A stretch of DNA of 64,000 bases, taken from positions 1,426,001 through 1,490,000 of the forward strand of contig NZ_CP114606.1 in NCBI RefSeq assembly GCF_033558715.1, read 5' to 3'. The notes beneath the pieces are model-generated. The model was not told the origin of the DNA. It saw only the letters and a list, made by a program, of their open reading frames with translations, and did not search any database. How positions within the stretch are numbered: position 1 is the first letter of the stretch; each line of letters begins with the position of its first letter. Both the position numbers and the translations under genes were made by a program. This document shows positions 56,854 through 64,000 of the stretch, in pieces. Source of the stretch: Acinetobacter sp. YWS30-1. GTDB taxonomy: Bacteria; Pseudomonadota; Gammaproteobacteria; Pseudomonadales; Moraxellaceae.

Positions 56854-57407
56854 CTGAATTTTTTAATGACGTTGGTGACCACACCCCAGATTTCAAATTG
56901 CTGACCTTCTACAGGATGAATATCGGGATAGTCGTCATTCTCGGCTTTTAGCCAGCAACCCTTTACATCGATAATCAGCCGTTTGACAGTAAATTCGTTA
57001 TCTACACAGGCAATCACAATATCTCGATGTTGCGCTTCAATGCTACGATCCACAATCAGGGCGTCATTGATATCAATACCTGCATTCAACATTGACAGCG
57101 AATTGGCACGAACAATGAAAGTGGCATTGGCGTTATTGATCAGGAATTCATTCAGGTCGAGTTTTTTATCAATATAGTCTTGAGCGGGTGAGGGAAAACC
57201 AGCCTGAACGCGTTCAGTAACTAAAGGAATTTCCATTTGAGTAACAGGATCAAACTGGCGAATATCACTGATTTCATTTTCATTTTTTAATGATTTTAAG
57301 TATGCTTTGATATCCAGGACTTTAGATTCAGGTACACGAATTACTTTGGTTTCTTCGGCCTTTTTTCTGCCTGCACCAATTCTGAAGCCCCCATGCGAAT
57401 TTGTCAT
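56850..57407 (-). CDS. umuD: UmuD-type self-cleaving protein with long N-terminal extension
   Basis: 185 residues versus 139 for E. coli UmuD. The S24 domain is intact: cleavage site Ala69-Gly70 ([13 protein letters not shown]), catalytic Ser105 (NSLSML) and Lys142 (EFTVKRL), with the same 37-residue spacing as E. coli Ser60/Lys97. The extra 45 residues begin [21 protein letters not shown], a basic segment recalling AT-hook or ribbon-helix-helix N-termini. UmuDAb of Acinetobacter (about 203 residues) likewise has an extended N-terminus and acts as a LexA-like repressor. This copy lies with umuC and may be polymerase subunit, regulator or both. Confidence 0.9.
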   Translation of the reverse strand: MTNSHGGFRIGAGRKKAEETKVIRVPESKVLDIKAYLKSLKNENEISDIRQFDPVTQMEIPLVTERVQAGFPSPAQDYIDKKLDLNEFLINNANATFIVRANSLSMLNAGIDINDALIVDRSIEAQHRDIVIACVDNEFTVKRLIIDVKGCWLKAENDDYPDIHPVEGQQFEIWGVVTNVIKKFR

Positions 57408-57420
57408 AAATCTGCTATTT

Positions 57421-57445
57421 CTTGATTGTTGTTACATTAATCAAG
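57421..57445. promoter_or_regulatory. Probable UmuDAb/DdrR operator upstream of umuD
   Basis: 25-bp palindrome with arms CTTGATT (57421-57427) and AATCAAG (57439-57445). On the minus strand the centre reads AATGTAAC, and TTGA...ATGTAAC...TCAA is the pattern I remember for UmuDAb-regulated Acinetobacter SOS genes. It directly abuts the -10 of the umuD promoter and covers the expected transcription start. Confidence 0.75.
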
Positions 57446-57474
57446 ATTGTAATGATTGCTTTATTTTTATACAA
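57446..57474 (-). promoter_or_regulatory. umuDC promoter
   Basis: On the minus strand, -35 TTGTAT (57474-57469), 17-bp spacer, -10 TACAAT (57451-57446), immediately followed by the palindromic operator. Confidence 0.65.
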
Positions 57475-57526
57475 ATAAAATAAATGATTTAAAATCAGAT
57501 ATTAATAATTAAACTGCTTTTATATT

Positions 57527-58162
57527 TCAGTTTTCCGACAAACGGGGATCTCGTGGCTTTGCAATAAATTCATCCCGCATTTCGAAGAAAAACTCACTTG
57601 CTTCCTCATGATTGCAGTGCAGCCAGTCCTGTCTTGACTCTTCTGGTATCACAATAATCGAGCGTTTTTCATCATTGGGATTATGGAACTGTTTCATAAA
57701 AGGATGCTGATTTGCATTAATCGTGAGCATTGAAAAAGATCGAACTTTTTCACCTTCAATGATTGCATCATCATAAATGGCTGCAACAGTAACAGGGTCA
57801 CCGTCTTCGCGAGAAATAGCATACCAATGAGATTTGCCATCAATGTATTTGGGTTCATAGAACGTATCTACAGGCACCAAGGCAAACTGATTATTTTTCC
57901 AGGCATGTCGAAAACTTGCTTTTGAGGCGACTGTTTCAGTTCGGGCATTATAAGTATGCCGGCCAAATTTTAATTCTTTGGCCCAGGAAGGGATAAGTCC
58001 GAAACGTGCGATATCCAGTTCAAACTCGTCAGCACCGCGCATAATGATGGGAGCGGGAGCTAAAGGATATACATGTGTTTTCATATCCAGTTCAAGCTGT
58101 TCTTCATGAATATCTAATAAAGAGAGACGGCTTTTTGAGGGGAATTCATAGTTTGAACACAT
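57527..58162 (-). CDS. SRAP-domain protein (YedK/HMCES family)
   Basis: Traps abasic sites in single-stranded DNA as a thiazolidine crosslink through the amino-terminal Cys2 (MCSNYEF). 211 residues. Other active-site residues are visible: Asn72 and Arg74 (YNARTET), Glu103 (TFYEPK) and His160 (KQFHNPND). Second residue is Ser-Asn instead of the common Gly-Arg (MCGR), a lineage variation. Just upstream of umuDC, so grouped with DNA-damage functions, though a separate promoter for umuD lies between. Confidence 0.92.
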   Translation of the reverse strand: MCSNYEFPSKSRLSLLDIHEEQLELDMKTHVYPLAPAPIIMRGADEFELDIARFGLIPSWAKELKFGRHTYNARTETVASKASFRHAWKNNQFALVPVDTFYEPKYIDGKSHWYAISREDGDPVTVAAIYDDAIIEGEKVRSFSMLTINANQHPFMKQFHNPNDEKRSIIVIPEESRQDWLHCNHEEASEFFFEMRDEFIAKPRDPRLSEN

Positions 58163-58482
58163 GGGCGAACGCTCTCATGATGATCTATCATGAAAATTAA
58201 AATATAAGAGAGATAAGTGCAAAACAATTTGAATATCGTAAGTTGGATTTTGACCAGCAAGCAGAATTTTTATTTTATAAGTATATATTTAGAGCCTAAA
58301 AATATTTAACTCAATAATATTTTAAGTAAATTTAATATTATGAAAAGATTAAACTTTTATTTAATCTATACAGATATACATAATTTAACTTTTTATTTAA
58401 AAAAACACTCCAAATGGCTTTGGAAAGCTACAAATATAGATGTTAGTTATATAGGCTTGCATTTATGAGCATGAGGTGAAAG
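58163..58482. other. AT-rich gap upstream of the SRAP gene
   Basis: 320 bases with no gene. A hairpin at about 58409-58428 (CTCCAAA-TGG-CTTTGGAA) with a T run on the minus strand resembles a terminator, although no minus-strand gene precedes it. The rest is AT-rich. Confidence 0.45.
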
Positions 58483-58623
58483 ATGAAGTTATTAACGTTA
58501 ATTGGTGCAGGTGTACTTGCGAGTTATTGTTATAAGAAAATGAAATACAAAAAGGACGGTTCAAACAATCCTACTCCTCAGAATGAACAGGTAGACAGTC
58601 AAGCAGCAAACTCTGTTGAATAA
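58483..58623 (+). CDS. Small membrane peptide
   Basis: 46 residues: MKLLTLIGAGVLASYCY (hydrophobic), then KKMKYKKDG and a polar Gln/Asn/Ser tail. GAGGTGA 6 bases before the ATG and a hairpin after the stop support a real gene. Topology would be one short membrane segment with the tail inside. Function unknown. Confidence 0.6.
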   Translation: MKLLTLIGAGVLASYCYKKMKYKKDGSNNPTPQNEQVDSQAANSVE

Positions 58624-58637
58624 TGCCTTTAAAGGGC

Positions 58638-58668
58638 CTCACAACTAGCAAGAAAAGGTTGTGAGGTC
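58638..58668 (+). terminator. Hairpin after the 58483 gene
   Basis: CCTCACAAC pairs with GTTGTGAGG; the T run is interrupted (TCTCCCATTCTTTC). Confidence 0.55.
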
Positions 58669-58893
58669 TCCCATTCTTTCAGTAGAGTCATCTCTGACAA
58701 GTCTTATATAATATTCAGAACTTTGATATTTTCAGAGAAACAGCAAGCTCTTTTTAGCTATTATACCTTTTCATCTGTTCTAAATTTTCCTGATTAAATT
58801 TATTGATAAAGTTGAATGGTTTACAAAACTATTCATTTTAATAATAGCCATACTTTAAAAATAATGTGATCCTCTTTCTCAGGAGGACAGCTT

Positions 58894-59235
58894 ATGAAAA
58901 AACTAATTATCTTGCCTCTTGTAGCTTTAATACTTCTGGGGTGTAGTCAACCAAATACACAGCAAGAAGCTGACTCTAAGATCCTACAGGATGAGGATTT
59001 AAAAAAATTTAGGGAGATGGTAAGGAATGCTTTACCGAATTCAGACCTGGTTCAATTTCATCAACAAGAGGGAGAATGTGGTGAGGTTAGTTTCAGAGAT
59101 AAATCTACGAATGAAATGAAGCATCGGAGGTTTATTGTAGTGAATAAAAATATTGTGCTGATTGAAAGACGGCAGGTCGATCAGGAATATTTTGACCTTT
59201 CATGGAGGAATGCATGTCGTGATTATTTCGGGTAA
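58894..59235 (+). CDS. Small lipoprotein of unknown function
   Basis: 113 residues with lipobox LILLGC (Cys17). AGGAGG lies 8 bases before the ATG. The mature part has Cys residues in EGECGEVSF and RNACRDYFG that may form a disulfide. Similar in length and design to the lipoprotein at 52776 but without clear sequence identity. Confidence 0.75.
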   Translation: MKKLIILPLVALILLGCSQPNTQQEADSKILQDEDLKKFREMVRNALPNSDLVQFHQQEGECGEVSFRDKSTNEMKHRRFIVVNKNIVLIERRQVDQEYFDLSWRNACRDYFG

Positions 59236-59312
59236 AGAAAGAATATTTATTAAAATTCTTATTTGAAAATAGTGACCGCTATAATTGAATATCAATAAAA
59301 ACATTTGATCAT

Positions 59313-59340
59313 TGAGCCACTTTTTAGAGTGGCTTTTTAA
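59313..59340 (+). terminator. Terminator of the 58894 lipoprotein gene
   Basis: AGCCACT-TTTTAG-AGTGGCT then TTTT. Confidence 0.8.
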
Positions 59341-59521
59341 TGTCTGGATTTCTGAATTTTGTTCGAAATATGGTTACTGAATAGATCTGTATTTCATATT
59401 CTGGCTTCGTACAAATAGATAGAATGTTGATCAATTTATATAGATGATAAATATAAAAATTATTTAAAAAAGGAACAAATATTGATTCTTGAAAGTATAG
59501 TTTTTGCTTTAGGTTCTGGAT

Positions 59522-59692
59522 ATGTATCTCTTTAAAATATGCGGCATTATTTTCCTTGTCATCCTTGCTGTTTCTCTCATGGTTTTAGGTCTTATTTATC
59601 AGGATCCTTTATTTGCTTTGATAGGGCTCTTGTTTGCTGTTTGCGCAGTATTATTATTTTCCATGATGAAGGAAAGTCTTGCTGACTTTTAG
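59522..59692 (+). CDS. Small two-helix membrane protein
   Basis: 56 residues, MYLFKICGIIFLVILAVSLM... with two hydrophobic helices (about 5-25 and 30-48) and a short charged tail MMKESLADF. The ribosome site is weak (AGGTTCTGG). Function unknown. Confidence 0.5.
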   Translation: MYLFKICGIIFLVILAVSLMVLGLIYQDPLFALIGLLFAVCAVLLFSMMKESLADF

Positions 59693-59830
59693 ATCACTCA
59701 TTTCGTTTAAAAGCTTAAAGATTTGGACTAGAGATCAAGGTGAATAGCAGGATGATAGTCATCAATATTATGCACCGAGATGGAATCAACAATTTAGAAA
59801 AATAATTGTGTTGAAAAGTCTTTGGATTAA

Positions 59831-59954
59831 TCAGTGTAATAAGGAAGACTTATACGGGCAACCAGTCATGTGGATTAGATTGATAAGATGATCTGATAAT
59901 ACACTCATTGCTGGGTGCTATTTTGCAGAAGTTCATCGAAAGATGGGCTTTTTT
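59831..59954 (+). ncRNA. C4-like small RNA, diverged copy
   Basis: Shares with the two copies downstream the start pattern GGGCAACCAG (59856-59865) and a 3' terminator with G-U pairs: AAGTTCATC-GAAA-GATGGGCTT (59929-59950) then T run. The middle is diverged. Confidence 0.5.
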
Positions 59955-60144
59955 GTTACCTAAAATAAAGCTTTATCAAGTTCATACTAGAAATTATTGA
60001 CTCCAAAGATCACAATTTAGACTTTTTATATATGGATATATATTTAATTTCTATATATATTTATATTTGTCATGAATTGGCTATTGTTTGACCGTTGTAC
60101 ATTTCGTCAACAATCCTGAATCAGCGCAAAATGATAAAGGGGAA

Positions 60145-60170
60145 GAGCCCACAGCAATGTGGGCTTTTTT
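60145..60170 (+). terminator. Orphan intrinsic terminator
   Basis: AGCCCACA-GCAA-TGTGGGCT followed by T run; no ORF upstream, so probably the end of a non-coding RNA. Confidence 0.75.
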
Positions 60171-60419
60171 ATTGCCTAAAGAAAAGTTTGGCTTAATTTC
60201 TTACTAGGTATCTGGCTTGAATAGCTTAGCTAAGTAATAGATCTGGTCAAAGAGACGGAGATTAACTAGAAATTTGAATAAGTGACTTATTTCTATTTTA
60301 TCGGTCAATATGATTGTTAATCATCGACTTAATATCAAAGTGTGATTGACTGCATACAATATTTTCATTATATTTTACCATATGTTCAAAAATCTCCACG
60401 TTTTGAATTTAGAGTTCTG

Positions 60420-60451
60420 CCCACATCGTCCCCAATGATGTGGGTTTTTTT
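60420..60451 (+). terminator. Orphan intrinsic terminator
   Basis: CCCACATC (60420-60427) pairs with GATGTGGG (60437-60444), then seven T; no ORF upstream. Confidence 0.75.
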
Positions 60452-60536
60452 GACTAGAATAGCTAAGTGATATTTTCATTAACCTATAATTAAAGAAGAG
60501 GGTAGCACCTAGTTCTGTGAAGAGGCTATTTTTACA

Positions 60537-60666
60537 TCAATAGGTATGATAGATTAGGGTTCTGGCGGTAACTGCCTATACGGATCAGTCCAGCAAGTTC
60601 ATCTTGTGACACTCCCGTCGTTTGAAGTGTTACTATGAAGAAGCTCGCCAAATGGTGGGCTTTTTT
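60537..60666 (+). ncRNA. C4-like small RNA, tandem copy 1
   Basis: 130-base unit closely similar to the next one. It has the internal hairpin CAAG-TTCAT-CTTG and the terminator AAGCTCGCC-AAAT-GGTGGGCTT plus T run (60641-60666). Relative to copy 2 the stem bases change while pairing is kept. I recall the C4 antisense RNA family as common in Acinetobacter with this kind of 3' end. Confidence 0.6.
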
Positions 60667-60670
60667 CGCA

Positions 60671-60800
60671 TCGATAGGTGTGATAAATTATATTTAAGCT
60701 GGCAACCAGCGTTGCGGGTCAGTTTTTCAAGTTTATCTTGATTGACTCCCGACTTAAGAAGCGTTGCTATGAAGAAGCTCATCGAAAGGTGGGCTTTTTT
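60671..60800 (+). ncRNA. C4-like small RNA, tandem copy 2
   Basis: 130-base unit beginning 134 bases after copy 1. Internal hairpins GCTGG-CAA-CCAGC and TCAAG-TTTAT-CTTGA; terminator AAGCTCATC-GAAA-GGTGGGCTT plus T run (60775-60800). Confidence 0.6.
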
Positions 60801-60851
60801 GTTGGTTTATTAAACAAAAGGGTTCATACTAAGGCCCGTGCTTAAATTAAG

Positions 60852-61046
60852 TTGAATCTTTTGAAAAACAAAAGAGTTGTAATTTTAGGCGGAGTATTTT
60901 TGGCATTTATATTCTTTCTGTGTTTCCATTTATATAATCTTTCTAGCGAACAAGTGCTACTTTTAAGGTTCTCCAAAATTGATGATGAACAAGTTAAAAA
61001 CTACAATGACGTGTTAAAGCCTACCCGCTTAACCTCCCCAAGTTAG
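60852..61046 (+). CDS. Possible small membrane protein (weak)
   Basis: 64 codons from a TTG, with one hydrophobic helix (VVILGGVFLAFIFFLCFHLY). There is no ribosome site, and its end runs into the terminator at 61024, so it may be a remnant or spurious. Confidence 0.3.
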   Translation: MNLLKNKRVVILGGVFLAFIFFLCFHLYNLSSEQVLLLRFSKIDDEQVKNYNDVLKPTRLTSPS

Positions 61047-61060
61047 GCGGGTTATTTTTT
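61024..61060 (+). terminator. Intrinsic terminator upstream of the 61075 gene
   Basis: CCCGCTTAAC pairs with GTTAGGCGGG (one G-U), then TTATTTTTT. It isolates the following 32-residue peptide gene. Confidence 0.8.
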
Positions 61061-61074
61061 GTCTGGAAAAAAGT

Positions 61075-61173
61075 ATGCTCCGATTAATATTCTGCTTATT
61101 CTGCCTACATGGTGCGACTGAGATTAGCGACGGTAAGAAAGAATGCCGGGATTGTTTGAAAAAAATTAAATAA
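61075..61173 (+). CDS. 32-residue peptide with Cys-His-CxxC pattern (paralogue 2)
   Basis: MLRLIFCLFCLHGATEISDG...KECRDCLKKIK. Shares CLF, LHGATEI and CRDCLK with the peptide at 53989; Cys7, His12, Cys24 and Cys27 are conserved. The DNA for HGATE is also nearly identical (CATGGTGCGACTGA), so the copies are related by descent. The ribosome site is modest (GGAAAAAAG), and a terminator follows directly. Confidence 0.6.
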   Translation: MLRLIFCLFCLHGATEISDGKKECRDCLKKIK

Positions 61174-61201
61174 AAAAACTCCATTATATAATGGAGTTTG
61201 A
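61174..61201. terminator. Bidirectional terminator
   Basis: ACTCCATTAT / ATAATGGAGT palindrome (61179-61198) flanked by A and T runs, between the peptide gene and the membrane protein gene. Confidence 0.85.
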
Positions 61202-61223
61202 ATCTTAATAAATCGCCTAGCTT

Positions 61224-61409
61224 TTACTTAAAATTAAAGGGATCGTACTTTTTATCTATGATTTCTAAATACACTAGGAATGCCGATATGGCGAGTAAAC
61301 CTACAACTACTAAGAAAAATATATCGTGTGAAATTAGTGCTACTGCTAAAAAAGCCACAAGCATACAAATAAAAATGCCAAATAATGCATAAAGTATATA
61401 AGTTTTCAT
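61224..61409 (-). CDS. Small two-helix membrane protein
   Basis: 61 residues, MKTYILYALFGIFICMLVAFLAVALI... with two hydrophobic segments and the soluble tail EIIDKKYDPFNFK. GAGGAATCTCC lies upstream of the ATG on the minus strand. Function unknown; resembles the 59522 protein only in size and topology. Confidence 0.6.
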   Translation of the reverse strand: MKTYILYALFGIFICMLVAFLAVALISHDIFFLVVVGLLAISAFLVYLEIIDKKYDPFNFK

Positions 61410-61897
61410 GAATAGGAGATTCCTCTATATTAAAGAGTGATCAAATTAACATAAAAATTAATTGAAAATTAACGTAAATACTACAATATTAATACATTCT
61501 TATCGAGAATTTAAATTTAAGAATGAGAATCTTTCTTATTCTAAGTTTCGAAAAGGGGTTTTCTTATCAGTAATATCTATTTCAGATAAAGTCCAAGTAA
61601 AACTTAGATTTTTGCAGTGCTGAGCTGTCTAAGTATCATAACCTCAGTCATTTTAATTCTTAGAACCATCAAATGATTACGATTGATAAGCTCATGATTG
61701 AACTAAAAGAATAAATTAAGAATTTAGCTAATGTATTAAGTTAAAATCTAACTTTTCTCAAATTAGTTAAAGAGCTTTGAAGAATCTATAGATGATTATC
61801 TTATAGATTATCGAGATCTAACCGAGACCCAATCAATGCAACTAAGCGCAACTTATATTTATTTTAAGTTATTAGAAATAGAAGAGAATCTAGTCTG
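61410..61897. other. AT-rich gene-free stretch
   Basis: 488 bases with no plausible gene. An interrupted palindrome AGAATGAGAATC...TTATTCT (61520-61542) vaguely resembles a Fur box. Presumably contains the promoters of the MFS gene and the small membrane protein gene. Confidence 0.5.
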
Positions 61898-63064
61898 ATG
61901 CAATCTCTAGCTATTCATTACAGACTCAGTTTTTTCTACTTTTTTTATTATGCGATTGTGGGCGCATTCATGCCTTTCTGGAGTCTGTATCTGGAAGATC
62001 AAGGCTTTAATTATCAGGAAATTGGGATTTTATCTTCGATTGCGATTGTCACCCGATTTTTTGCGCCATTTATTTGGGGGTGGATTGCAGACAAATCCGG
62101 AAAACGCATGTTGCTGGTGCGTATAGCTACCTGGATGGAAGCCTGTATCTGGTTCATGCTATTTATCACTCCAAATAGCTTCCAGTCAGTCGCTTTGCTC
62201 ATGCTGATTTTCAGTTTCTTTCAAAATGCGATTTTGGCTCAGTTTGAAGGCGTAACTTTATTCTGGTTAGGTGAAAAAAGGGCAGAGCTCTATGGCAAAG
62301 TCCGTAAGTGGGGATCTATTGGATTTATTATTGGCGTATTTGGTTTAGGGGCAATTTTTGAAATTATCAGCATCAGTATGCTACCAATCTTATTGCTCTG
62401 TATTTCATTTCTGGCTTTTCTCTGGTCATTTACCATCAAAGAACCTACAGCAGCACCCACAGCTCAGAAAAAACTCGAAGCTTTATGGCCGATCTTCAAG
62501 CGTCCGGTGGTATACAGTTTTTTCCTGATTGAACTGATCATGCTGTTTTCACATGCGCCATTTTATAGTTTTTATAGTAACTATCTCAGCCAGAATGGAT
62601 TCAGTACCAGTCAGATCGGATTACTCTGGTCGGTTGGGGTTATTGCTGAAATCATTATGTTTGCCTACGCTACATTTTTTCTGACACGCTGGTCATGGCG
62701 TCATCTGGTGATGTTATGCCTGTTAATGACCGGTTTAAGATGGCTGACTGTAGGCCTATTTCCATCGTTATTTCTGGCACAGTTTTTTGCCCAGACCATT
62801 CATGCCCTGAGTTTTGGCTTATTTCATATGATTGCCATGCGGGTTATTTTCCAGAACTTCTCGGCTGGACAGCAAGGCCGTGGACAGGCACTGTATAGCA
62901 CCATGTGGGGCTTAGGCGTGGCGAGTGGGAGTATTCTTGCCGGTCGTTATTGGGATCAGGTCGGTGGAACATCAATCTTTATTGCTGCTGCGCTATCGAC
63001 CTTGCTGGGCCTATTGCTGGTATTTGGCTTACCCAACAAAGTCGAACTGCAAAAGCAGGTTTAA
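61898..63064 (+). CDS. MFS transporter (HcaT/nucleoside-symporter-like)
   Basis: 388 residues with 12 hydrophobic helices. The opening FFYFFYYAIVGAFMPFWSLYLEDQGFNYQEIGIL and the loop WGWIADKSGKRMLLVR resemble the MFS_1-like group containing the phenylpropionate carrier HcaT. Substrate unknown. Its stop faces the amidase gene 15 bp away. Confidence 0.8.
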   Translation: MQSLAIHYRLSFFYFFYYAIVGAFMPFWSLYLEDQGFNYQEIGILSSIAIVTRFFAPFIWGWIADKSGKRMLLVRIATWMEACIWFMLFITPNSFQSVALLMLIFSFFQNAILAQFEGVTLFWLGEKRAELYGKVRKWGSIGFIIGVFGLGAIFEIISISMLPILLLCISFLAFLWSFTIKEPTAAPTAQKKLEALWPIFKRPVVYSFFLIELIMLFSHAPFYSFYSNYLSQNGFSTSQIGLLWSVGVIAEIIMFAYATFFLTRWSWRHLVMLCLLMTGLRWLTVGLFPSLFLAQFFAQTIHALSFGLFHMIAMRVIFQNFSAGQQGRGQALYSTMWGLGVASGSILAGRYWDQVGGTSIFIAAALSTLLGLLLVFGLPNKVELQKQV

Positions 63065-63079
63065 GATACGATTGAATAA

Positions 63080-64000
63080 TTAAATGCGGATTTTGGAATA
63101 TTGATCAAACCAGGGCTGAGCCTGTTCTAATTGAGCGGCCAGTTGCAACAGTAAATCTTCACGAGCAAATGGTGCAATAAATTGTGAACCCAAAGGTAAG
63201 TTATCTTCATTCCAGTAAAGCGGTACGGACATTGCTGGAAGGCCGGTAATATTGGCTAACTGAGTGAATGGCACCCATTTTAGGTTTTCTTTTACAATCT
63301 GATCGACCAGCTTACCTTGTGCCAATAAATGTGCCTTATTCATTTTTAATAAAGCTTTAAGAATCGGCTTCTGCCAGTTTGGTGTCTTGACTTCGCCATT
63401 TTTGGGTGCAACAGTGGCCGTGGCTGGTGTCAGGTAGAGATCATAATCATCAAAGAAATGATTCATCTGGGTCACATATTGTCCCCAGTTGGTCAGATTT
63501 TGGATATATTCAATTGCCGTCGTTTTGGCACCAAAAGCAGCTAGCGCCAGAGAATCCAGTTCAAAATCGCCTGATCTGGATGGATAGCCTTTCTGGATTT
63601 CGTCCAGCATATAAGAAAACTGGCTAAACCACGTCGTAATAAAATCTTTAGCCAGTTGCATACCATCAATCTGCGGTTGATCCTCAACGACTGCATGACC
63701 TAAAGATTCCAGTAAACGGGCAGTTTGTTCTACCGCTTTAATAGCATCTTGAGAAACAGGCGTATCAATGCTGGAACGGGTATTAAATGCGATTTTTAAT
63801 TTTTTTGGTGGTTGCTGAATCACTTCCAGATAATGTGTATGCGGACGTTGGATCGTAAACAGCGAACTGCGATCTTCACCGTGGGTGGCATCCAGCATTG
63901 CCGCACTATCCCGAACAGTTTTGGTGAGTACATGTTGAATGGCAGCACCGTGCATTGCCTCACTCATTTGCGGTCCCCACGGCGTACGTCCACGGCTTGG
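63080..64000 (-). CDS. Amidase-signature family hydrolase (5' end beyond window)
   Basis: About 307 C-terminal residues are visible; the frame is open to the right edge, where PSRGRTPWGPQMSEAM is the conserved segment after the Ser-Ser-Lys active site. KTVRDSAAMLDATHG and FTQLANITGLPAMSVPL are typical of amidases such as 6-aminohexanoate-cyclic-dimer hydrolase. The catalytic residues lie outside the window, so the substrate is open. Confidence 0.85.
   Translation of the reverse strand, partial: PSRGRTPWGPQMSEAMHGAAIQHVLTKTVRDSAAMLDATHGEDRSSLFTIQRPHTHYLEVIQQPPKKLKIAFNTRSSIDTPVSQDAIKAVEQTARLLESLGHAVVEDQPQIDGMQLAKDFITTWFSQFSYMLDEIQKGYPSRSGDFELDSLALAAFGAKTTAIEYIQNLTNWGQYVTQMNHFFDDYDLYLTPATATVAPKNGEVKTPNWQKPILKALLKMNKAHLLAQGKLVDQIVKENLKWVPFTQLANITGLPAMSVPLYWNEDNLPLGSQFIAPFAREDLLLQLAAQLEQAQPWFDQYSKIRI

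Larger units (their letters stand above)
59693..60851. other. ORF-free small-RNA-like region
   Basis: 1159 bases with no plausible protein gene but five strong intrinsic terminators, each without a gene before it. It includes three related structured units (listed separately) and two unrelated terminator hairpins at 60145-60170 and 60420-60451. Confidence 0.65.

Noticed and set aside
60537..60800. CRISPR-like repeat array
   Set aside because: The two repeats are 130 bases long, adjacent and diverged, with internal terminators; there are no short identical repeats with unique spacers.
61198..61392. 64-codon plus-strand frame
   Set aside because: Opposite the 61224 membrane protein, which has a ribosome site and sensible hydrophobic pattern; starts inside a terminator.
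61520..61542. Fur box upstream of the MFS gene
   Set aside because: Only a partial match to the consensus, far from the gene start, and no iron-related gene nearby.

Overview
The window looks like chromosomal DNA of an Acinetobacter species. Clues are the moderate-to-low GC, a putA with no DNA-binding N-terminus next to an Lrp-type regulator, a UmuD with a long N-terminal extension behind a palindromic operator (Acinetobacter lacks LexA and uses UmuDAb/DdrR instead), a class III adenylate cyclase next to a HIT protein, and C4-like small RNAs. No rRNA, tRNA, CRISPR array or prophage was seen. The species cannot be fixed from this window alone.

From 1 to about 51 kb the region is mostly core genes. 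In order: trmA (cut by the left edge); proline catabolism and uptake (putA, its probable Lrp regulator, putP); aspA; mfd; a HIT protein with a membrane adenylate cyclase; the iscRSUA-hscBA-fdx iron-sulfur cluster; an SCP2/UbiJ-like membrane-anchored protein divergent from a phasin; a HU gene and ppiD; small conserved proteins (DUF2797, YidB-like, YqiJ-like, Rieske); adenosine kinase; an M16 peptidase with phospholipase A; a Trk/Ktr-type potassium pair; ilvA; rpiA; argC; clpS-clpA; ynfA. An IS30-family element (44419-45486) follows, its transposase broken by one in-frame amber codon. Then come argF, a TetR regulator divergent from prpB-prpC, and a CinA-like protein.

From about 51.5 to 61.9 kb the character changes to AT-rich accessory DNA with long gene-poor stretches, many isolated hairpin terminators and tiny genes. 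It holds an extremely Gln/Asn-rich 80-residue protein, two paralogous 32-37 residue proteins sharing a Cys...His-Gly-Ala-Thr-Glu-Ile...Cys-Arg-Asp-Cys pattern, several small membrane proteins and lipoproteins, a higBA toxin-antitoxin pair, a DNA-damage block (SRAP protein, umuD, umuC) with a clear operator, and a 1.1-kb ORF-free stretch with five terminators, including a tandem pair of structured C4-like RNA units and a diverged third copy.

From 61.9 kb to the end, an MFS transporter converges on an amidase that runs off the right edge.

The strongest candidates for something undescribed are the tiny putative zinc-binding protein pair, the Gln/Asn-rich protein, the small-RNA array, and the operator-controlled umuDC with its N-terminally extended UmuD.
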